Assembly (NCBI GenBank): GCA_022600345.1
Contig: JAHZKP010000026.1
Span: forward strand, 1-64,000
DNA length: 64,000 bases
Direction: 5' to 3'
DNA from: Alphaproteobacteria bacterium
Lineage (GTDB): Bacteria > Pseudomonadota > Alphaproteobacteria > Rhizobiales > Hyphomicrobiaceae
Shown here piece after piece: positions 1-9,179 of this stretch. Each line of letters begins with the position of its first letter. Within the stretch, counting starts at the first letter, position 1. The notes beneath the pieces were generated by a model. The model was not told the origin of the DNA, made no database searches, and saw nothing but the letters and a program-made list of their open reading frames with translations. The position numbers were made by a program, and so were the translations under genes.

Positions 1-63
1 AACCGACGAGCAAATTCATCCCCAGACATACCCACAAGACAACCTTCTCACTGATCCCAATGA

Positions 64-972
64 TCAGATCAAATCTATGTCTTGGCTCCTCAACAAGGCG
101 GTCTTCACCGGAGGCTTACGATTTGTTTGAAGGCATGAATTGTGTTTTACTGCTATATTCCTCAACAGGCGCAAGCGTTTGGGCCAAGTATCCCCGTAAT
201 CGAACGTCTGGCTTGATGCGGTTATTTGTGTCGGTTGATTTAGACTAATTTCGCCCAGAAGAAGTTCTATTCCCTCGTGCGTTTGCGTATAATTCAGCAT
301 TAGGCTTTCCTGGGACAGATAGGTTTGCCGAATATATTGCGTCGAAGATATACGTGGCAGGACGGGCGCAAATGATATCGCTGCATGGGCGGGAATATTC
401 TTGCGTATCGATTTGATGAGTACCGGGGCACCGTTGATGATCGGGCTAAGTTGAAAGAAAACTATTCTTCCTGTCGGGGCTACATGTCGTAGCGCAGTCT
501 GAATCCATTCGAAACACACGTCGTATCCATGGATGCCGCCATCGGCGTAAAAGGGCATTCGCGTGTCTGGGTGAGTGGGGTGATGAGGTGGATTCATGAT
601 TATGCAGTCGAAACTTTCGGGGGAAAACATTTCCTCCGAATATGTGCCCAGAACAAAATTGCATTTAAGATTGTTTTGGGCTGCACTATGACGCCCTGAA
701 TTGATGGCACGGCTAGATTTGTCAATTCCAGTCGCATCGGCACCATGCGAAGCGGCATAAAGGGCTATAGCTCCTGAACCCGTGCCAACGTCGAGAACAC
801 GCTCTCGCGGTTGAACATTGCAATAGTCGCAAATTATATCTTGCTCCCCAGCAACAATTGGAAGCACACCGTTGAGACATGAGTAATCCCACTGGTCGAC
901 CTGGAGACGAAGGCCTCGAAAGGTCTGAGAATTCGGTGCGATATCGTCTGTTTCCATGATGGTATCAATCAC
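64..972 (-). CDS. Class I SAM-dependent methyltransferase
   Basis: A 302-residue predicted cytosolic methyltransferase. The SAM-binding motif I reads VLDVGTGSGAIALYAA, followed by an acidic motif II (GID). The motif IV-like stretch NPPHHPTHP matches the (D/N)PP(Y/F/H) loop of enzymes that methylate amide or ring nitrogens (HemK/PrmC, RlmF and N6-adenine types). The substrate cannot be read from sequence. The GTG start overlaps the end of the ABC ATPase gene by 8 bases; an ATG five codons later (957) is an alternative. It is the last visible gene of a three-gene minus-strand operon with an ABC importer, so it may modify the imported compound or a precursor. That link is inference. Confidence 0.75.
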   Translation of the reverse strand: MIDTIMETDDIAPNSQTFRGLRLQVDQWDYSCLNGVLPIVAGEQDIICDYCNVQPRERVLDVGTGSGAIALYAASHGADATGIDKSSRAINSGRHSAAQNNLKCNFVLGTYSEEMFSPESFDCIIMNPPHHPTHPDTRMPFYADGGIHGYDVCFEWIQTALRHVAPTGRIVFFQLSPIINGAPVLIKSIRKNIPAHAAISFAPVLPRISSTQYIRQTYLSQESLMLNYTQTHEGIELLLGEISLNQPTQITASSQTFDYGDTWPKRLRLLRNIAVKHNSCLQTNRKPPVKTALLRSQDIDLI

Positions 973-2020
973 TATCTAGAAGGCTGGCTGCGTCCCAATT
1001 CCAAGACGCTTTCAGGTTGGTACCAACTCGTACGCACGCAAGCGTCGACGGATCGGTCGGGAGGAGCAGCGCCAGATTGTTTGAATTGTCTGGCCTGGCC
1101 AACGATACTCTCATATGCGTACGATCAAGGGCTGCCGCCACCACTAAACCAGACATATGCCCTGTCGCGACTTCATCTATAATGGCGTGTGTCTGCTTGA
1201 TTGGAACCGCCAGGATTCTCGATGGAGGGGGGGTATCGGTCAAAAGACCCTGCAGGCGGCGTTCAGCGGACTCAGATAGCCAAGATCCCGCCAATAAGTC
1301 TTCCGGGCGCCAGAGGTTATGGCCTTGTGTAATACGTGCCACCGATTCCGCGCTGGGGTTCTCAATGAGGTCACGCGGGGCGCCTGCTTGAACGATTTGT
1401 CCTGAGTGTAGAACAGCCGCAGTTTCAGCAAGGACAAGGGAATCGTCAAAGTCGTGCGTTATAAGCAAACAGGCGGCGGAAGTCGCACGAACATATTCAA
1501 TGACTAGTTGTTGCATATTGAGCTTTGTTTCGACGTCAACAGACGCAAAGGGTTCATCCAAGATCAATAGATCAGATCGTACGGCCATGGCGCGAATAAA
1601 GGCTAGGCGACGTAGTTCTCCGCCGCTGAGTTGTGTTGGGGCAGCGTCAAGACGATGATCAAGGCCCAATCGCTCGGCGAGTGCAACAATGGCATGTTCA
1701 TCAGAAAAACGTGGCCGCGTCGACGAGTGGATTAGAGCTAGCTGGTCTCCAACATTTAATGTGTTCCAATGAGCAAGATCCTGAGGCATCAATGACAGTG
1801 TCGGGCGTCGCTTGCTTCCGTGCTTGCCGACAAAATTAATGGTACCATTATCGGCCCTAATGAAACCGGCTAGTATTGCACAGAGCGTCGTTTTGCCGGC
1901 GCCGCTTCTGCCAAAAAGTGACGTTATGGAATTCTGCCTCAACGTAAGCGTCGCTTCACGCAAAACCGGCTGCCGATCAAAGCTCTTGGAAACCTCTGAA
2001 ATTTGAACTTTGCCGCTCAT
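965..2020 (-). CDS. ABC transporter ATP-binding protein
   Basis: A 351-residue ABC ATPase that would power the neighbouring permease at the inner membrane. It has Walker A GRSGAGKTT, a Q-loop in LMPQDLAHW, signature LSGGELRR, Walker B LLILDEPFASVD and the H-loop THD. About 120 extra C-terminal residues resemble the regulatory extensions of importer ATPases of the iron, thiamine or molybdate type. Its ATG overlaps the TGA of the permease gene (ATGA), indicating translational coupling. The substrate is unknown, and no periplasmic binding protein is visible on this side of the window. Confidence 0.85.
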   Translation of the reverse strand: MSGKVQISEVSKSFDRQPVLREATLTLRQNSITSLFGRSGAGKTTLCAILAGFIRADNGTINFVGKHGSKRRPTLSLMPQDLAHWNTLNVGDQLALIHSSTRPRFSDEHAIVALAERLGLDHRLDAAPTQLSGGELRRLAFIRAMAVRSDLLILDEPFASVDVETKLNMQQLVIEYVRATSAACLLITHDFDDSLVLAETAAVLHSGQIVQAGAPRDLIENPSAESVARITQGHNLWRPEDLLAGSWLSESAERRLQGLLTDTPPPSRILAVPIKQTHAIIDEVATGHMSGLVVAAALDRTHMRVSLARPDNSNNLALLLPTDPSTLACVRVGTNLKASWNWDAASLLDSD

Positions 2021-3684
2021 CGATTTGACCTCGCAAAGTAGCGGCTTTGAAGCCCCAACACAAACAGAACTGTAACGATCGGTACTGTGACAAATATTGT
2101 TCCAATAACGTTCATTTGGGGAGTGCCGCCGGACTTCGCCGCAGCCTTTAGCATTACAGGAACTGTCTCATAAGATCCAAGCGTGAGTTCAGAGAATTGT
2201 GTTTCGGTCCACAGCACGCCAAGCGATATAAGGATTCCGAGCACCGTTCCCTGTATTAGTGGACGCCGCAAAAGCGTTGCAAGCGCCTTTCCTGGAGGGA
2301 CCGCCAACAGCTCAGCGAGGGCTATATCTGCACGTGTGATGGTTCTGAGGCGTGAAAAGCAACAGAAACTAATAATTGGGGCAACCAGTAGGACGTGATA
2401 GAAAAAGGTGATGTGTGGCCCCAGACTAATTCCAATATTTTTACTTATCAGGCCGATTGAAAGGCCTAGGGCAAGCGGATTGCATATCCATGGCAAAAAC
2501 CAAATCACGAGATGTGCTTGATGAAAGCGCATATCGAGGTTTTTTCGCCAAGCGATGGTTGCCGTGGCGATTCCTAGTGGAATGGCTAGTGAGAGCACAA
2601 CGATCGTTCCTGTGAGTGTATGCGCTACGGCCAGCATGGCTCTGGAGTTCTGCCACGTGTCCCCCCACCACCGGAGACTGCCCCACTCAGCCGTTGAGGT
2701 GAAGAATTCTGATGCTGAAAAGGAAGCCACGAGGATCCCGACTAAAGGTAAGTACAGCACACTCAGAACAGCGGCGAGAGACAGACTAACGAATCCAACG
2801 AAAGACTTTTTTGAATCTGTGTGGCGTTGCGAGGGCCGGTGCTGACTAAAGAAATAATTGGCCACGACAATGAGAAGTGACGTCAACACCGCTATCGCGG
2901 TGGCGTGGGCAGCAATCTCTGACCACGCTTGGACAGAGAAGCGGCTTGCCATGTCGTCAATGTGAAAATAGACACTGCCGCGAAAAAGCGAGGTTACTGT
3001 AGAGAAATCCATGAGTGTTGCGATGCTAGCAAATGCTGCACCGGACAATAGGCCCACTAAGACGGGCCACCCGACCAGGCGACTAAATGCGAGCCATCTA
3101 GATGTGCCCATTATTCTTGCGAGGTGCAAGTCGGCTAGAGACATGTCCTGAATGCGAAAATAAATTGCGATCGCTGCAAACGGCGCTGCAATCGAGACCA
3201 TGGCGGGGAGGGCGAACCAGGACACATCCGTCGTCCCAAGGAGAACAGAAGCGGCTCTCCACCCCTCACTGCGAAGAGGAGATGCGAGGTAACTTGGAAG
3301 CAGGGTAGTAGCAAAAATGATGACTGTTAGCCGGGGCCTAAGCACTACAGCTACAGCGACAACAAGTCCGGCAAGTGACGAAACAATCGCGCCTGTCGCA
3401 ATAGTGAGAAGTGTGTTTGTGTAACCCTGCAACGGCAAACCGTGCAAAAGGCGTCGATAGTTGTCAAAGGTCCAGCCATGTGGCGAATCTAGAAAAATCC
3501 AGTATTTCAAGCTCAAGAGGCCTACGAAGAACAATGGTACTGCTACAAAGAGTAGTTGGAGTATCACCAGAGGGTCGGGCATGTTAGCCGTGACGCGACC
3601 TGGCCGAATGACTTGAAACAGTTTCATCCCTCCAATGCGGAATTGATTACCAAATGATCGATCTTTGCGATTGTGTTGTTTCAT
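2017..3684 (-). CDS. ABC transporter permease, double-length (FbpB/ThiP-like)
   Basis: About 555 residues with two homologous permease halves, each with roughly six hydrophobic helices and one EAA-type cytoplasmic loop. The first loop lies around LARIMGTSRWLAFSRL and the second around ALAELLAVPPGKALATLL. This organisation is typical of iron(III), thiamine or similar importers that use one fused permease. I chose the ATG at 3684; a GTG two codons upstream is possible. It is the first gene of the operon with the ATPase and methyltransferase. Substrate unknown. A binding protein is expected for an importer and may lie left of the window. Confidence 0.8.
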   Translation of the reverse strand: MKQHNRKDRSFGNQFRIGGMKLFQVIRPGRVTANMPDPLVILQLLFVAVPLFFVGLLSLKYWIFLDSPHGWTFDNYRRLLHGLPLQGYTNTLLTIATGAIVSSLAGLVVAVAVVLRPRLTVIIFATTLLPSYLASPLRSEGWRAASVLLGTTDVSWFALPAMVSIAAPFAAIAIYFRIQDMSLADLHLARIMGTSRWLAFSRLVGWPVLVGLLSGAAFASIATLMDFSTVTSLFRGSVYFHIDDMASRFSVQAWSEIAAHATAIAVLTSLLIVVANYFFSQHRPSQRHTDSKKSFVGFVSLSLAAVLSVLYLPLVGILVASFSASEFFTSTAEWGSLRWWGDTWQNSRAMLAVAHTLTGTIVVLSLAIPLGIATATIAWRKNLDMRFHQAHLVIWFLPWICNPLALGLSIGLISKNIGISLGPHITFFYHVLLVAPIISFCCFSRLRTITRADIALAELLAVPPGKALATLLRRPLIQGTVLGILISLGVLWTETQFSELTLGSYETVPVMLKAAAKSGGTPQMNVIGTIFVTVPIVTVLFVLGLQSRYFARSNR

Positions 3685-3755
3685 TTTCACTTCAGTTCTT
3701 GATGTAATTTTAACACGAATCGCTGGTGTCTACTAGGTTGCGAATCAGGTTGCAT

Positions 3756-5012
3756 TCAATGGAATCGTGAACGTCCCTTTTTCGCGGACGGACGCTGACA
3801 TTGATGGCGATCAGACCGTGGATACGCGGCTCGTCTCTTCGTAAACTGTAAGTCTATTTGACGTCGCAGTAGCCATCGTTCCTGCTGAAGCGCTCGTCGC
3901 TCTAGTAACTGGCGACGGATCAGTGTTTCTCTTTCTTGTGCGTGAGCTCGCAGTTGCTGCATTGCCGCCTGTTCGATCTGCCCTTTGATTTTCCGGTACT
4001 GGCCAGTCAGTCGGAACCAAAGCGCCTTGAGCCCGGTAGGTAGTGCATCGGCATGGTGACGGATTGTGTCGATGCGCTGGATTTCATGGGCGTTTTCCAA
4101 TGCACTGCGATCCTCGCGTTGTTGCTGGCGCATTCCATTTAGGCGTGTGAGGAATTCTCCTTCGGCCTTTTCCAGCGCTTCGGATTGCTCATCAATTTTC
4201 TGCTGGAGATCGGGATCAACCTTTCGTGCAAGGATCGACTTTGCTTCGTCAACGGTCGGCAGATTGTCAGGCTGGCCCAGCATCTCCCGTACGGCTTTTG
4301 TACGAATACCAGCCCAGCGACTTACCGCATAGACATTGCCTTCCCAATCGACGGCGACATGACCGCGCCGGTCGCCCTTTGCCAGAACGAGACCGTTTTG
4401 TTCCAGCGCCTGCCGAAAGGACTTCACGTTATCGGACCTGTTCCAACAATCCTGGATGAGGGACTTTATGACCTTCGGATCTGTTTTTGTCCGTTTGGCT
4501 TGCTGACACTCTGCCAGAGAGTAGTTCAGAGGAGCCCGATCCTTGTTATTCATCAGACCCTTCGGCATCTTCCAGCCGTGGTGTCGGTAGAGTTCACGGC
4601 TGACGTCTTGAAGCTTCCGCTTGAAGTGAGCCATGTTGATGGCGCGCATATTCTGCATGTCCACGCGCGAATACACGGCATGCAGGTGCCGCCGACCTTC
4701 CTTTTCATGAAAGACTGTCGCTCTCGGTTGTTCGGCCAAGCCCAACTTCTTCTCCAGCCGCTCGAGAGCGTCCTCGAAATCTTGCACCGTGACCTTCGCT
4801 TTCTCGGGCGGGTTTAAGCTGACCGAGAAAACATGTTGCTTGAGCCGCTTGCAACCTTTTCGGATCGCCTCTGCCTCTTTCATGGCACCGTGGAGATTGT
4901 CTGCGATGAAACCTCTCAACTCGTAAAGCGTGACGTGGTCGTTGTCCCTGAGGTTCATTAGGTGATTGGCCAGGGCGATGGCCCCAGACCTTTGTGACGC
5001 TTTGATAATCAC
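3756..5012 (-). CDS. Relaxase/mobilisation nuclease (MobA/VirD2 type)
   Basis: A 418-residue predicted relaxase that would nick oriT and lead DNA transfer. The N-terminal region matches the chromosomal or IME relaxase family of alphaproteobacteria: MIIKASQRSGAIALANHL at the start, FHEKEGRRHLHAVYSR with the histidine metal-binding motif, and ELYRHHGWKMP after it. The C-terminus is charged and coiled-coil-like. It starts two bases after the mobC stop, so the genes are co-transcribed. No coupling protein or type IV secretion genes are visible, so the surrounding element would be mobilisable rather than self-transmissible. Confidence 0.85.
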   Translation of the reverse strand: MIIKASQRSGAIALANHLMNLRDNDHVTLYELRGFIADNLHGAMKEAEAIRKGCKRLKQHVFSVSLNPPEKAKVTVQDFEDALERLEKKLGLAEQPRATVFHEKEGRRHLHAVYSRVDMQNMRAINMAHFKRKLQDVSRELYRHHGWKMPKGLMNNKDRAPLNYSLAECQQAKRTKTDPKVIKSLIQDCWNRSDNVKSFRQALEQNGLVLAKGDRRGHVAVDWEGNVYAVSRWAGIRTKAVREMLGQPDNLPTVDEAKSILARKVDPDLQQKIDEQSEALEKAEGEFLTRLNGMRQQQREDRSALENAHEIQRIDTIRHHADALPTGLKALWFRLTGQYRKIKGQIEQAAMQQLRAHAQERETLIRRQLLERRALQQERWLLRRQIDLQFTKRRAAYPRSDRHQCQRPSAKKGRSRFH

Positions 5013-5014
5013 GG

Positions 5015-5473
5015 TCAGCTCGCCTTTAGGCCAAGAGCCGTTATCAACTCCTGACGCATCGTGCAGACATGGAAATAGGCCTCGTTCAGATCGTCGAGAG
5101 TATGCTGGTCGACCAAGAGGGCGCCCGCGTTAGCTGCCTTGCTGAGCTGATTGAGATTGTTTGCGATTTTACTGTGACCGAGGAGAGCCAGCACTTGGGC
5201 CAAGGCTTCGTGATCCTTGATGGGCGCACGCTTTGACGACTTCCGAGGTGACACGTCGTCGGCGAACAAGACCATTCGGATGTAAGCGCTAAGTGTCATG
5301 GATTGCGCCAACTCTTCCAACTTTTCTCGCTCTGCTGGGGTGAGTCGCAGCGTGATCGGTGATGGCCGCTTGGCCTTCGGTCTTGAACGTGTTGGTTGCG
5401 TGGATTCAGTCGTACGATTGAAAGCGACTCGCTGCCAGGCGTTGCTTGGATGGTTGAGAGCCCGTGGCTTCAT
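5015..5473 (-). CDS. mobC: MobC-like relaxosome accessory protein
   Basis: A 152-residue protein with a basic N-terminus and a ribbon-helix-helix-like segment (ITLRLTPAEREKLEELA) followed by the helical region typical of MobC proteins (VLALLGHSKIANNLNQLSKAAN). MobC proteins bind oriT and help the relaxase. It lies immediately upstream of the relaxase gene. Its ATG overlaps the stop of a 73-codon ORF (ATGA), suggesting a three-gene translationally coupled operon. Confidence 0.8.
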   Translation of the reverse strand: MKPRALNHPSNAWQRVAFNRTTESTQPTRSRPKAKRPSPITLRLTPAEREKLEELAQSMTLSAYIRMVLFADDVSPRKSSKRAPIKDHEALAQVLALLGHSKIANNLNQLSKAANAGALLVDQHTLDDLNEAYFHVCTMRQELITALGLKAS

Positions 5474-5691
5474 GGTCTTGGCCCTCCAGAGGTGGAGGAA
5501 GCTGTGTCGGGATCAGACCCTGTATTTCCCAGCCCATCCCAGAAGGCAGGGTCGAAATCTCCAAGCTCACCGCGCAGCACGGTGTTCCAGTCTTCCAAGA
5601 CGCTGATTGTGTTCAAACAATCTTCGTCTGCGCGCACCAGACTCGCTTTGCCAAAGCAAAGCGAGTGCAACATTTCCACAGTCGCCTTCAT
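5470..5691 (-). CDS. Small leader ORF of the mobilisation operon
   Basis: A 73-codon ORF whose TGA overlaps the mobC ATG, which argues for real translation. No recognised domain. Its first ~15 codons (MKATVEMLHSLC...) lie inside the ~95-bp repeat that recurs inverted at 10,519-10,612, where the same ATG and first 12 codons are followed by a different sequence. It could be a genuine small protein or only a leader; nothing in it shows a function. Confidence 0.4.
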   Translation of the reverse strand: MKATVEMLHSLCFGKASLVRADEDCLNTISVLEDWNTVLRGELGDFDPAFWDGLGNTGSDPDTASSTSGGPRP

Positions 5692-5736
5692 CTCAGCGGC
5701 AGGTGCATTTTTTCTACGAAAAAATCACCGAGAGCC
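5642..5736. repeat. Inverted repeat, left copy (~95 bp)
   Basis: The reverse complement of this stretch recurs at 10,519-10,612 with only a few mismatches and a one-base length difference. It includes a short hairpin (CTCGCTTTG...CAAAGCGAG), the ATG and first codons of the mobilisation leader ORF, and the upstream sequence through ATCACCGAGAGCC. The two copies bracket about 4.8 kb. Confidence 0.85.
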
Positions 5737-5932
5737 AGCTCCATTTTGCGGGTTCAGACTTCCAAAATCGTGTGAAGCTGTTGATCTCACGCGTTGGTCG
5801 CGCTCCGAAGGGGCGGCACATTATTTGCCAACATTCGGCAAGCCGATGTTGGGCAAGTTCCGGGTCGCCTTGCTCCCTGATCGCCGTTGGCGATGGAAGA
5901 GTTGAAACACTCATGTGGATCGCGACACCTGT

Positions 5933-6138
5933 CACTTTTTCGCATTGGGCCAGAAGCGGCGCGCAGCGCGGCTGCGACACCATCGCGACAGTGCCGCGAC
6001 GCCGCCGAGGCGAAAAAGTGCGGTATCCCAGAGGGATGCGGCGAAATTGACGGCCGGACTTCGTTGCGCCGGTTTGCCGTGGGGTCCACGACGCCTGCAC
6101 CGGACGCGTCTTGCCGGCAGTCAATTTCGTCGCGCATC
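5933..6138. repeat. Nested inverted repeats in a gene-free region
   Basis: The gap 5,692-6,305 holds no convincing gene. Two inverted pairs are visible. One has 11-bp arms at 5,933-5,943 and 6,010-6,020 (CACTTTTTCGC). The other is an imperfect ~22-bp pair at 6,036-6,057 and 6,114-6,138 around GCGAAATTGAC, with a smaller palindrome (CGTGGGGTCCACG) inside. It lies just upstream of the mobilisation operon, so an oriT or other single-strand structure is possible but unproven. Confidence 0.5.
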
Positions 6139-6167
6139 GCGACCTCACTGAGTTCTTTAACAGCCTG

Positions 6168-6309
6168 CTAGAGCATCATCCGACCATACGCGGTCACACT
6201 TCGTGATCGAATGGTCGGATAAAGATGCACTACACCTATGATTCTAGAGCAACTTTATCCGATCTATGAATCGCTGAATGCGATTCCGTTAGATCGGATG
6301 TTGCTCTAG
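6168..6309. repeat. REP/MITE-like double hairpin bounded by CTAGAGCA
   Basis: Two consecutive imperfect hairpins. The first pairs ATCCGACCAT with ATGGTCGGAT. The second pairs CTAGAGCAAC plus ATCCGATCTA with TAGATCGGAT plus GTTGCTCTAG. The CTAGAGCA ends facing each other resemble dispersed intergenic palindromes common in Hyphomicrobiales chromosomes. No ORF inside. Confidence 0.6.
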
Positions 6310-6665
6310 CGGCTAAAGATTACGATCGCAGCCGCGCGGGGACGGCGGCGACTGATGTTGGATGCTCGGCACCCACCCGATTTGTGACACCAGACATCGG
6401 TCACCACTTCGCGCCATTGACGAGACAGAATCGGCGCGGCTGGGCCGGGCTTTTGGGGCGGGGCAGTGTGATGAACGACATGAGGGGGCGGTGCATTGCA
6501 GCCAGCAAGGCAGGTCACGGCATTCTTACTCGCCGGTTCTGCGGATTTGGCTTCGTCGATCCAACTCCCTGATCCGACACCGGCCAGGCAAACGGTAAGC
6601 GCAGCCAACATCGCGCCAAATCGCCAGCGCAACTGCCAGGACCGAAACAGTATCCAGTTGTGCAT
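6306..6665 (-). CDS. Possible small secreted protein
   Basis: A 119-codon ORF with a plausible signal sequence (basic start, then AMLAALTVCLAGVGSG) and four cysteines in the mature part. There is no recognised family. The C-terminus runs to the edge of the adjacent hairpin repeat. Coding status is uncertain because the start context shows no clear ribosome site. Confidence 0.35.
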   Translation of the reverse strand: MHNWILFRSWQLRWRFGAMLAALTVCLAGVGSGSWIDEAKSAEPASKNAVTCLAGCNAPPPHVVHHTAPPQKPGPAAPILSRQWREVVTDVWCHKSGGCRASNISRRRPRAAAIVIFSR

Positions 6666-6943
6666 TGCGCCTTACTCCGCTGCCAACTCTCCGCAACTCT
6701 AATCCTAACGGCAGCACCGTGCCGATCTGGAACAAGCCTTCGCAATTGGTTAATGCAGCGATCCCGCCTTTCATAGGCGGGGGTGCGGGCGTCACGCACT
6801 GCAGTAAAAAGCGTCCGCCGACATTTCTTCAAAACCGTGTTGAAGTGAGCGCCAGAGGAGGTTTTCGGTAACGCGTTTCACACCAATTCTTCACGGCCAA
6901 CAATTATTCTGTGGGCTCCATTTTCTAATCGTGGGCTGGGGCC

Positions 6944-7720
6944 ATGAAATCCAAATCCGGACCGTTTATGCAGGTCGCGAAGATCCTGATCATCGCGCTG
7001 CTCATTGTTTATCTCGTCATTCCCCTGGCTGCTTTCGCAGGTCTGACCGGCTTCTCCCAAGTCCTGCTTGGTCACTACTCGGATAAAATATTCGACGCCT
7101 GGCAAGGCTCACCAACGGTTGCCACGTCGTTTAGCCGCTCCGACATCAACCGGATGGAAGACCAGCTAAATGTGATTTCTGCATACGAGGGTGAATCACG
7201 GTCTGCCGCCAATCAACTTCAGATCGTGCTGGTCGATTTCGATTTCGGAGCAGCCTCCAGGCATCGGCGGCCGCTCAAAGCCTCCAAAGCCGGTTTCCAA
7301 GCCGTAACCCTCGACATCGCGTCGGTCAGAAACACCGCCAGCGTCGTCATAAGCGGACAGCCCGTAGAGTGGAAGCTCCTGACAAACCCCGAGAAACCCC
7401 GCGCCACACTTGCCTTGGAAGGTAGCGCGCCGGTTGCCGTTAGCGGCGGCTACAAGGGCGTTCTTGCGGGTTATCGCGTTGCAGCGTTTGGCGATTGGCG
7501 AACCACAAGGCCGGACCACTACATCTCACGCCACGGAAACAAGGAATTCTGCCACTCCTTGAAGGTCTGGCGCCGTCACTTCGGCATCAGGCGCAAGGAC
7601 GTTTACATCAGCGTGGTCCGCAATCCGACCCGCGTGTCGATAAGCGATCGCGATGTCTACCATGACGGGCAACTGATCAACAATCTTCCAGCCATCAACC
7701 GTTTTTGCCGCCGTTGGTAA
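6944..7720 (+). CDS. Membrane-anchored protein of unknown function
   Basis: A 258-residue protein with one N-terminal membrane segment or uncleaved signal (ILIIALLIVYLVIPLAAFAG) and an otherwise soluble, probably periplasmic, domain. It has two cysteines near the C-terminus (EFCHSL and NRFCRRW). I do not recognise the family. It is the first gene of a plus-strand cluster with two more anchored unknown proteins and a polysaccharide deacetylase, so an envelope polysaccharide role is a reasonable guess from context only. Confidence 0.6.
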   Translation: MKSKSGPFMQVAKILIIALLIVYLVIPLAAFAGLTGFSQVLLGHYSDKIFDAWQGSPTVATSFSRSDINRMEDQLNVISAYEGESRSAANQLQIVLVDFDFGAASRHRRPLKASKAGFQAVTLDIASVRNTASVVISGQPVEWKLLTNPEKPRATLALEGSAPVAVSGGYKGVLAGYRVAAFGDWRTTRPDHYISRHGNKEFCHSLKVWRRHFGIRRKDVYISVVRNPTRVSISDRDVYHDGQLINNLPAINRFCRRW

Positions 7721-7762
7721 CGCCAACGCCCGGTCCCCTATTATGACTTTCAGGAGCCAGAA

Positions 7763-8593
7763 ATGTCGCATCAAAACCGCCGAAGCGGCCGCCCCCGAAC
7801 GCCCCAAGACGTTGTCGCAAGTCGCGGCAGGCCTGCGGGCCAACTGCGCGCGAAGACAAGTGACGATGACGCCGGCAGTATCCTGACCTATGCGGCAGTC
7901 GGCATCTTCGTCATTGTCACTGCCTGCGTTGGGCTTTTGGTTTTCTCACAGTCTCATGCTGCAAGTGAAAAGGTCTCGTACCGCATGCTCAAGGACTTCA
8001 ATTGGAAGTTTGGCCTGCTGCCCCATCGCGCCTATCCGCAACTGCCGTCGGGCCAATACGTTCGCTCGGAAATGACCGACGAACTCTTGCGCCGCTGCCT
8101 GCCGCCACTGTCAAGACGCGAGCAAACCGCCCTGGGCGATGATCCAGGATTGCACAAGCGACTGACCCGCTTGGGACGCGGCAATCACGTGCTTGGTTTT
8201 GGCCAATACCTGACGTGCAAAATGAACAATGAAGTTGAACGTTTCTGCGGTTCGGCGGAAGAAAAGGGCGAGTTGATCACCGAATTGCTGGCTTATTTTC
8301 AGCTCGTAAAAGGCAGCATCGAACATTGGGAATATAACGAAAAACGCCGCTCGAAGCTTATCGCGGAGAACCCGGAAATGGTCAGGGCGATACGCATGTT
8401 TGCCGGCAAGAGCGGCCCGCGCCAGCGCCGGCGCTCTGACAGGCCGCAAGGCCCAAGCCGGGCATTGATAAGAGCCATGCGCAAGCTGTTTGAAAATGGC
8501 TACCTGACGACAGCGAACTTCGGCTCGTCGATTCCCGTTCTTCTGCGTCCCTATCTTCAAGATGTGCAGCAGACGAAGACTTACTGTTTGTAA
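7763..8593 (+). CDS. Membrane-anchored protein of unknown function
   Basis: A 276-residue protein. A hydrophilic ~38-residue N-terminus is followed by one membrane segment (ILTYAAVGIFVIVTACVGLL) and a basic, helix-rich soluble domain with several cysteines. The upstream sequence has CAGGAGCC before the ATG. No known domain recognised. It lies 42 bases after the first gene of the cluster and 19 bases before the next, so the genes are probably one transcript. Confidence 0.6.
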   Translation: MSHQNRRSGRPRTPQDVVASRGRPAGQLRAKTSDDDAGSILTYAAVGIFVIVTACVGLLVFSQSHAASEKVSYRMLKDFNWKFGLLPHRAYPQLPSGQYVRSEMTDELLRRCLPPLSRREQTALGDDPGLHKRLTRLGRGNHVLGFGQYLTCKMNNEVERFCGSAEEKGELITELLAYFQLVKGSIEHWEYNEKRRSKLIAENPEMVRAIRMFAGKSGPRQRRRSDRPQGPSRALIRAMRKLFENGYLTTANFGSSIPVLLRPYLQDVQQTKTYCL

Positions 8594-8612
8594 GCTCTAA
8601 AGGTACTTAGAA

Positions 8613-9179
8613 ATGTCATACCAGTCTTCTTCGTTACCTGCCGGGCTGACCCGTGACCTGGTCGCCTACATCGCCCTCATTGTGGTGCTGGTGGGCGGGC
8701 TTGTCGGCTACGGCCCACAGCAGCTATGGCGAACCCTGACCGCCTCCAATGAAACCGCGCAGTGCTTCGGCTCGCGGCCAATTCACCCGCGTAATGCGCC
8801 CTTTAGTTCGCGCCGCCAGCGAGTACATTCGGGCAAGGGGGGGATAAACAGAACGCTCGTCAAACTTAATGCAGCCGCTGCCGAGTGCCGGCCAGGCGAT
8901 TGCCCGAAGTATGCGCGCGGAACCTATTGGAACGCTGTACGCAAGTATATTTTGGCCCGCATGCGTTTTCACGAAAACTACTACAAGAATTACGGCGAAG
9001 CGGGCCTGACCTGGATCCAGGATCAATACGCGACAATCCCACACGAACGAGCGGTGAGGCAAATCATTGAACGCTACAAGTCAGGCGATTTCCGCCTGGG
9101 TCCTGGTGGTTTCAAGCGCTCGACCTTACTGTTGCTCAATGCTGGCACCCGGGGATTTCGACCTTGCAGTGCCGTATGA
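8613..9179 (+). CDS. Membrane-anchored protein of unknown function
   Basis: A 188-residue protein with one N-terminal membrane segment (LVAYIALIVVLVGGLVGYG) and a basic soluble domain with cysteines (CFGSRP, CRPGDC, FRPCSA). Not recognised. Same transcriptional unit and the same one-anchor architecture as the two preceding genes, suggesting parts of one envelope assembly. That is inference. Confidence 0.55.
   Translation: MSYQSSSLPAGLTRDLVAYIALIVVLVGGLVGYGPQQLWRTLTASNETAQCFGSRPIHPRNAPFSSRRQRVHSGKGGINRTLVKLNAAAAECRPGDCPKYARGTYWNAVRKYILARMRFHENYYKNYGEAGLTWIQDQYATIPHERAVRQIIERYKSGDFRLGPGGFKRSTLLLLNAGTRGFRPCSAV

Noticed and set aside
4185..4817. Plus-strand ORF of 210 codons opposite the relaxase
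   Set aside because: It lies wholly antisense to the well-supported relaxase gene and has no domain or start signal.
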